64,000 bases of DNA from Symsagittifera roscoffensis (lineage: Eukaryota; Xenacoelomorpha; Acoela; Convolutidae): contig NC_087065.1 in NCBI RefSeq assembly GCF_963678635.1, positions 44,453,430-44,517,429 on the forward strand. The letters run 5' to 3'. How positions within the stretch are numbered: position 1 is the first letter of the stretch; each line of letters opens with the position of its first letter. Positions 57,050 to 64,000 of this stretch are shown piece after piece. The notes under the pieces were generated by a model. The model was not told the DNA's origin. It saw nothing but the letters and a program-made list of their open reading frames with translations, and searched no databases. A program made the translations under genes and the position numbers.

Positions 57050-59330
57050 TTTCTTGCTTCTGGTCAAAATTCATCGAATCTGAAAAGCAAACTTCAACCG
57101 AACAAGCATAATTTTTATGCAAAATTTATCAGATAAAAAAACATCCCTGATATAATTTATTTGCTGACCGGAATTCAAAGGAAAAATATTATGTGAAAAA
57201 AATCAATTATGTAAAAAAAGTTTAAGGTTAATTTGAAAACAATCTAAGAAGTGATGGAAAAGTGATTAACTATCATAAATCATACACATTTGTAAAAAAA
57301 ACAGATTGTTTTATTTATTAGCTTTTGCACAAAATTAAACAATTAATTGAACAATAAGTTAAACGAGTTAATTTTTTTCATGTTTTTTTTCGAAATAAAA
57401 AAATTATTTTGGGAACAATTGATTATTATTGATTATATTGAATTTTATTTGGTTTTATTAGATAATAATACTATCTAAACTTGCCGCAACAATCGATTAT
57501 TTGGACACATTTTAGCCAGAAAAAAAACTTTTTGATTGGTTTTTACCCTGAATTATCGATGCGGGTAGATTGCATCAAGGTAATATATGCTTAAAAGATT
57601 TCAAGATAAAGTTTCAGTTTGATTTAGAGTTTTCAATATCGACTTTACTCTTTTCAGTAACTTTCTCTTTATTCAAAATAAATAATTAAACAAATTCACA
57701 CCCATTTAGTTCAAGCTTCCGTTTAGTTGAAAAGAAAAAATATCAAACTTTAATGCCAATTCATTTTTTCAAAATATCCATCCACGATGTCAGTTATGCA
57801 CTGCCGTGAAAACTCTGTAGCAAATTAATTCAATAACAAGCATAAGCATAAAACTAAGAGGCTGAGAGGCAACAGAATAAAAACAATTGGCAGAAAAATT
57901 AAAACAAAAATTGGAACACAAACAATCGAAACTTTTTAACTTAATTTTATGAAGTTATCAAGTTTCTGTAAACTTTAACTCAATTTTTTGTGCTGATTTC
58001 TATTAAATATTTGCTGGAATAACTATTTTTTCTTTGTTGCTCATTTTTGTCCGAGTCAACATTACGAGACCAAACTTTGCGTTGTAAAATGGTTTGCGCA
58101 ACAGACCAAAATCAGATTTGTCGCAGAATCCGCAACATTGCTACTTTTCTATGAACTTCTTTGCTGTTTTGGTTTCCACAACCAAACACCTAAACCATTG
58201 TACTGCTGAAAATTGTTCCAAAAATACGCAAATTTGCGGAATCCGCAACTGTATTTGTGGAATCCAGAACAGTTTGTGGAAACCACAAACAAATAAAAAG
58301 ACATGATTGTAGTTACATTGAGCTGTTGCAGAATCCGCAACTGTGAGCGGAATCCGCAAATTGTAAGTAGAATCCGCAAATTATAAGTTAAAACCGCAAA
58401 TTTAAAAGGGAATCCGCATTTTATTTGCGGAATCCACGTACATTAGCGGATTTCATTTACATTTTGCGTTATCCAATTACATTTTGCGGAATCCACTTTC
58501 AGTTGAGGAATTCAGAACAACTAGCTATGTTTGCTTGTTGCGGAATCCGCCACAAAATAAATGTGCCGACAAATATATATTACAGATATTTGTTCGCGGA
58601 ATTCACAAAACTTTTGTAGGTGGCAACCCTTAACATTTTGGAACATGCTTGAAAATTTGTCTATGGAATCCAGTAACATACAGACACAAAATTGTGAGCC
58701 TATCCAGTGCACAGTTTGGCTTCGTAATAAAGGTTTCCAGCACAATTTTCAGCAAGATTTGAGCGGTTTGAGCGGTTTTTGTAGACGATTGCGCTCAGAA
58801 TTTTGCTTTTGAATGAGCGGTTGAGCGGTTGTGAGTGATTTTGTAAATTATGTTGAGCTGTTTTCTAGTTGGCTTTTTAGGAGACTTAATGAAAGTTGAC
58901 GACTATTTTTAGAACCTGGAACATTTCCAAAAACCCAAAACCAAACGCTCACTCTCACGATTTGAGCGGTTCTTGCTATAACGTAAGCGGTTTCGAACTG
59001 TTTCAATAAAACCATTCAAAACTGCTATCAATTAAAATTTTTTGCAAGCCGTGAGTACTGGTCAAACACTGGCAGTGATTTACTCCGCGTCGATTGCATT
59101 ATAGACCAAACTGAGATTGGAGAAAAGCTTTTTGACTTAACTAAAAATTTGTGAAGCTGGTAAAAAGCTCAAAAAATATATATTTGTTTGATAAAAACAG
59201 TTCCTCAGGTTAAAAATTTTCATCATTACAGTTCTGATTCAAATGGTCCGAACTGAATGAGAAAACAATAAAGCAGAATGAAATGTTCTCTAAAGAAAAC
59301 CCACATTACTCAAATATATGTATTTCCTAG
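57050..59330 (+). repeat. diverged 2.5-kb tandem duplication, copy 2
   Basis: Partner of 54540-56800, split by about 0.6 kb of 'aatccgcaa' minisatellite (58090-58730). A TIR-family end (57011-57048) lies just before it. Confidence 0.7.
58090..58560. repeat. minisatellite based on GGAATCCGCAA
   Basis: GGAATCCGCAA or close variants occur more than ten times, spaced about 15-30 bp, with TTGCGGA in inverted form as well. It is inserted inside the second copy of the 2.5-kb duplication. Irregular spacing distinguishes it from CRISPR. Confidence 0.7.
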
Positions 59331-61189
59331 AGAGCCATGTATCATTAAAAACAATAAAACAACCTCAAAAACAAAAAACAATAATTTTCCTCATAGGACC
59401 AATTTCATTGCACAAAAAAAAATCAAAAAAATCTTCACAAAAATTTACAGGTTTTAGAAAAAACCATTAAAAGCGAGGTCTGCAGTCTTGCAGAAGTATA
59501 TTGCTCGGAAACTAGGTAAAAGAATTGTTGTCAGCTCAAAAACTTTGTTATCAGGACTAAGAAATAGCTCGGCCCATGCACTCAGTCGGTAAGCCAAAAG
59601 AGACAAATTTTACTTTCATATGATTGTGATAACTGTCTCTCTGCGGCTTTGAAAGACAATAGCTTTATCAGACAACAAAACAAGATGAATCTTGCTCAAA
59701 AAACGTCTGCGAGCACTAATCGGTGCTAAAAACCCCACAATTGGAAAGGCAAAAAAGAAAAACGTCGTCAATTTTTTGAAAAAAAATTTCTATAAAAAGA
59801 AAAGTCAAAAAATGTGAGGGAGCGTGTTTTCATTTAGTTGATCATTGATAAAGCTGGTGAAACTTATTTACCTGGATTCCTAATCGATCCAAATTTTTAT
59901 TTTTGTCTCTCTGTAGTAATATTTTGACGATTTTGAGTCAATTCGAGTCATTCGAATCGATTTAATTCAATTTCCGTGCATTGTTTTTTTTTAATTATTT
60001 CATACAGGCTTTTGAGTAGTTTTTTTTGACGTGTTTGAATCTCAATTGTTGGGGGAAGAAGATAAAAATATATATTATATGCTTATGGATTTTTATGCCG
60101 ATGTCTGATAGGGGTTGTATTTATTAGGTGAAAACTATATTAGGCGAAAATAAAAGTGTTAAGTTTAGGCGAAATTTTTGATGATAAAAGTGTATATTTT
60201 TATCAAAAACCCCCCTAATTCTCCAGACGACATTGGCAATAACGGTTGAAGACTACAAAGCCGTTTCCCGGTTCAATGTAGCAGTTTTGTATGTAGCAGT
60301 GGAATTACATAAGTAATCACTTACCGTTTCTGCTAATATATACACTTTTTTAATCAAAACTTTCGCCTATTTTCAACATTTTTATTTTCGCTTAACATAG
60401 TTTCCGCCTGAAATAGCCGTCCCTTGTCTGATTGGATAAGAAACTATGAGCATAATTAAACCCTCTTTTTTGAAAGAAATTATTCATTCCCAATTCTTTC
60501 AGAAATTTTTTGCTTCTACAATAACAACAGCGATTAAAACCTATTTCATTTTCAATTATCGAATGTATTTTTTAAATCAAAATCTTTCCAAATTGCTCAT
60601 AAAACTTTGGGCCAAAAAATCGATCCTATTTCATCAGAAAATAATTATACAAATGGATTTCAAAAGCAAATGAGTTCCTAAAGTGTACATATTTAGTGAA
60701 TCAGGATTGACCAAAAATTGATTAAAAATGGTTTTAAATTAATCCACAAACACTTTCGTCAGAGCGGGCTTTGACCGCTTTGAGAGTTTGAAGATTGCCA
60801 GTTTGGCCCGTTTGTGATTATCAACAAGCGATACACTTAATGCTGTTGACATGCAAGGGGCAATTTGGTCCGGTTTCAAATTGAATAGAGGCAAACATTT
60901 TGCTCTTATTAACATGTTACGAGGCGCAAAATTAAGGCAAAAAAGAAACGTTTCGATTACTTTTATCTACTTTTTCCAGCAAAATCTTTTTTAAATTATT
61001 TTAAACGATAGCCGGAATGTCTCGGACTTCGCCCTGATACGAGTCTTGTCTTAAATTTTGTGCGCATTTCAGAACTTTTTTCTGTCAACAATTAATTGCA
61101 GTTGAAATGAGACGTATACGAAATACAATGTCTAAATGCAAATACTTAAAACTGATGCAAAAATTTTGCATCAAAACCTGATTCAAAAA
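59331..61189. other. AT-rich sequence, no gene seen
   Basis: Only short frames. A single TIR-family end lies at about 61011-61050. 'aggcgaaa' recurs around 60130-60180. Confidence 0.4.
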
Positions 61190-61512
61190 TCACGGGCAGC
61201 CCTCCATTGGCCACTTGAGGGTCTTCACCAAGTCGTGCTGATAATGTTTGCTGTCATGCACGTCGTTCATGACGTAATTGTAGTCGTTTCCCGATCGCCA
61301 TCCGATGCGACCCGAAGTACTCTGAGGTATCGGAGGAGATGGTTTCACTTCCATCATCAACTCGTCGGCTTTCACGCCCGACCAAAGTGCCGAACCCTCC
61401 TCGGCTTTTTGTCGTTGAGCTAGTTTGGATAAGTACTCTTCGTGTTTCTTCAACTCGTCTGCAGGAAGGTGTTTGTGTATGTCTCCATAATAGTCAACCC
61501 ATTTGGTGGGCG
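61190..61512 (-). CDS. CIMIP1 (C20orf85/LLC1)-like ciliary protein, last coding exon
   Basis: Acceptor CTTTTTAG| before 61512; stop TGA at 61192-61190. About 107 residues: W-V-D-Y-Y-G-D, a charged helix, then S-P-P-I-P-Q-S-T-S-G-R-I-G-W-R-S-G and a final L-K-W-P. The P-x-P-Q-x-T-x-G-x-I-G-W-R-S block and a terminal W-P are the signature of the LLC1 family, microtubule inner proteins of ciliary doublets. Human C20orf85 is 137 aa, so only a short N-terminus is missing. The upstream exon, needing phase 1, is not found with confidence. Confidence 0.6.
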
Positions 61513-61889
61513 CTAAAAAGATTAGATTAGAGTCATCCGACAAAATTGAAAATTTGCTTCAATGCAAACTTTCACCTTTTCAACGCTTCTTGTTTTCAAA
61601 CAATAAATTCAAATTTAATTGTTGTGTAGAAGTATTTCTAACCTCCGTATAGGAATAAGCTATGTTTAACAAAACAGTTGAGAAAATATATTATTTTACA
61701 GTATCTAGGACAGGTTCGCCACTGGCGATACGCAATACCAACGTTCTCTTTAACGTTGACTTTGATCAGGTTACAAAAAAACTATATATAATAATGTTTC
61801 TAACATAATTATTTAACTACTTTGACAGTTCCCATGCACTCCCCTTTCGACTAAATCAAGAACATTATAATATTTCATAAGTTACTGCA
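61513..61889. other. intron or intergenic sequence
   Basis: AT-rich. An imperfect palindrome 'aacgttctctttaacgtt' lies at about 61740. An N-terminal exon for the LLC1-like gene is expected somewhere to the right, but none is convincing. Confidence 0.35.
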
Positions 61890-62328
61890 CTAATTATAAT
61901 CAGTCCCAGTCGTCAGTGACAATTGAGCCCCTGAAATCCCCACTGATGTCGGCTCGTTCCGAAATAATTTGTTCACTGTCCCCAGTTTCAATCTGTTCGG
62001 CGCCCAAGTCACATGGGTTGAAGTATCTTTCATGACCGCCGGCTGTATAGCTGGATCACAAATTACCATCGATTCTCCTTGTCCTACTACTGGGACCAAG
62101 TTTGATTTAATGTTTTCCATCGGCGAAAGAAGTGACGGTTGATGTCCCTGTGTATCTTCTGCACGACTATCCTTCGTAGGACTAATAGTGTCGGGACTGT
62201 TAATTCGGCTTGACGCAATAACTGCTATTCCAGATTCGGCCGCTAATTTGTTTAATAGTGAGTGGCCCTCTTTATCGAGAGCCTCCCTCGTCCGGTGTAC
62301 TTCCGCTTGAGCAATCTCGACCAGTTTT
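61890..62328 (-). pseudogene. open frame without start, probably retroelement-derived
   Basis: The frame is open from about 62325 to the stop at 61890. The first third is helical and charged (A-E-V-H-R-T-R-E-A-L-D-K); the rest is polar with no domain. It lies directly beyond the gypsy-like tail in the same orientation, so it may be part of that element. Not recognised. Confidence 0.3.
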
Positions 62329-62664
62329 CAAACAGCCGGATTCTTCAGACCATTTCGAATTCGGGCTTACAATACCTGATTTAATGCTTGGATGCGAATT
62401 CAATCTACGTTATCACCATAGGCGTCAACCACCGACGGTAAACCGTTTGAATGATTGATAATTCAAGGTAATTTGTCGAGAATAACTACGAGGGGCCCCG
62501 ACACGTTCTCGCCCAGTCCGGTAATATCGTCTGGGACGTAATTGTCGCCCAATTAGAAACGACACATTTCTCTATCGAAATAAGTGTCCTCAGCATTACA
62601 TTTTTTTGGGCTTGAGATCTTTTTCGGGCTGATCGTCGCTCTCTTAGTTGGTGTCAGCTCCCCT

Positions 62665-63400
62665 TCAGGGTTGGCTGATAGTCTTGCCACCCGACATACC
62701 TGAAGCGGCTTGAGGTATTACGTTAGGCTCCTCATCCGACGTATCTTTGGCCGTCACTACATTAATTCCATGTGTTTCCATTGTGACCGCACTGGTGAAG
62801 AAACGTTCTCCCAAAAAATTCGGCGGTCGTCGATCCCTGGGTGGCGTCGTATTAAGCCGCAGGATCGGTGTAAGAGTCTGAGCCAATGAGTTACTCGTAC
62901 TCGGCCCCTCCTGCAAAAAATTCTCTTGTGTATGTTCCGTCACACCGGTCTCTGTTTTGATCGCCTCCGGGGTCGTGGTCAATTCGCCTTCCTCCTTTTT
63001 ATGTACAACTCCCTCCTGTGAGTCCATGTCTGGTAAGCCATGCGTTGTCGTGTTCAGCGCATCCTCCTCCTCGTCAGTGGATGATAACACGATCGGTTCG
63101 AACTGTCTTCCTCTAGCTTTGGTCTGCATTCGTACAACACTATTTTCTTCCGAACTCGAATACTGCACAATGAGATCGATGGTCGGGATTTTAACTATCT
63201 TGTCTTCTGATACCCGCGGCTGCTCCTGCGGTGACTCGTTGCACCAAATTTTGGCAACAATCTGATGGCATTGCGGTTAGCCGTCGGGCTATCCGAAGGT
63301 ATAAAACCCTCGGATGAACTATCAATCCAGATTGAGTTATTTGCTGTTCCCGTGGCATCGTCCAATGTTCGTCGTGGGGTTGCTTCTGCGGAGAGTTCAA
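62665..63400 (-). pseudogene. second gypsy-type element, tail region
   Basis: 167-aa frame (63168-62665), acidic and Ser/Thr-rich, with a P-P-R-D-R-R-P-P-N-F motif like the basic R-R-P-P box near the end of gypsy pol proteins. 63400-63191 is a further short frame in another phase. The element differs from the gypsy at 27-33 kb. Confidence 0.45.
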
Positions 63401-63493
63401 ATGTGGCCTGTAGTTCCGCTTCCTTATGGGGATCTGTTGGACTTAGTGGGGAAGTTTTTTCCGGTGTCGTTATTGTTGTGAGTCGAAACCACC

Positions 63494-63850
63494 TTAATTG
63501 ATCGAATTATCAGTTTTATGTACCAAAAAACCCAACTGCAGCTCTTGATTGGGTTTTTCTAAGAGATTCAACGTAGTAACGTCCCCCTCCGAATTTATTG
63601 ACATCAATTTCTTACCGGATTTACGCACACTTTGCAATTGGCCGCGGTGAGTTGGATCTGCTGATTCATATTTGGCCACCAGAAATAGTTGTTGACGTCA
63701 TCTTGCATCTTGAACAAGCCCGTATGTCCTTGGTGCAACCGCATCATAACAGGGGCTCAAAGATGAGGTGGCATAACCATTCGGTCCTCGAGAAAGAGAA
63801 ATCTATGTGACGCATAGAATTTGTCAAGATAAGGATTAAAACAGTGACCC
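63494..63850 (-). pseudogene. second gypsy-type element, integrase zinc-binding region
   Basis: On the minus strand, after a V-M-P-P-H-L segment and one stop, comes the zinc-binding motif L-H-Q-G-H-T-G-L-F-K-M then W-W-P-N and C-K-V-C (H-x3-H and C-x2-C, HHCC). It is followed by P-N-Q-E-L-Q-L-G-F-L, where the first catalytic aspartate of D-F-x-G is glycine. The core domain is missing. The upstream part lies outside the window. Confidence 0.65.
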
Positions 63851-64000
63851 AATTTCGATTTTGGTCATAGTTTTTATCGATATATGATCATTCAACAATG
63901 CAGTTGAGAATTTCATCGGCTTTCTATAGTATTGCATTGAATTCTGCATCAAAACAATTCTGGTCATTCAAATTAGATGCTGGGAAACATAGCCGGTGGG

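Noticed and set aside
58090-58560. Possible CRISPR-like array
   Set aside because: The short repeats have irregular spacing, occur in both orientations and sit in an animal genome; a minisatellite explains them.
62957-63265. 102-aa plus-strand ORF
   Set aside because: It is antisense to the gypsy-type tail frame at 62665-63168, which has a better family resemblance.

Overview
The window is AT-rich nuclear DNA from an invertebrate animal. It has multi-exon genes with GT/AG introns, a LIM-homeobox gene of the Awh/Lhx6-Lhx8 class, decayed BEL/Pao and Ty3/gypsy LTR retrotransposons, a Mutator-like (MULE) transposon and many small inverted-repeat elements. Nothing looks bacterial: there are no operons, no Shine-Dalgarno-led gene series and no CRISPR. 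I cannot name the species.

Layout. 0.1-8.6 kb: a hAT-type MITE, a frameshifted BEL/Pao retroelement (gag to integrase, + strand, with an internal 0.9-kb duplication of its RT/RNase H part), then a broken SGNH-hydrolase reading frame and a small basic ORF. 9.4-14.1 kb: a cluster of 0.2-kb MITEs, three with exact 8-bp target duplications, around a probable two-exon gene (minus strand) for a low-complexity protein with twelve 18-residue repeats. 14.1-16.6 kb: no recognisable gene. 16.6-36.0 kb: a retroelement block made of a MULE with long terminal inverted repeats, 2.1-2.3-kb LTRs, and a Ty3/gypsy element on the minus strand that keeps gag, protease and integrase but has lost most of its reverse transcriptase/RNase H. 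Parts of this block are tandemly repeated (about 5.14 kb twice, and 1.69 kb twice).

35.8-48.5 kb: the main gene, an Awh/Lhx6-8 LIM-homeobox transcription factor on the minus strand. All coding exons can be placed with consistent splice sites and phases: start exon 47932-47864, exon 46772-46514, LIM1 45726-45540, LIM2 44151-43787, homeodomain part 1 42206-42088, homeodomain part 2 41028-40728, last exon 40480-40413. Together they encode 455 aa. The last three exons, with introns, 3' UTR and a piece of gypsy LTR, are present a second time in direct tandem (about 3.24 kb per copy, nearly identical). Because the homeodomain exon pair is flanked by phase-1 introns on both sides, splicing from the first pair to the second would stay in frame and give a LIM protein with two homeodomains. 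This is the most interesting feature of the window.

48.5-61 kb: no convincing gene. It holds a 0.65-kb TIR element, a 2.2-kb element with CCCGGGTT termini filled with satellite repeats, a diverged 2.5-kb tandem duplication and a minisatellite. 61.2-61.5 kb: the last coding exon of a CIMIP1 (C20orf85/LLC1)-like ciliary protein. 61.9-64.0 kb: the decayed 3' part of a second, different gypsy-type element, running off the window.

All domain calls come from reading translations by eye; no database search was run.
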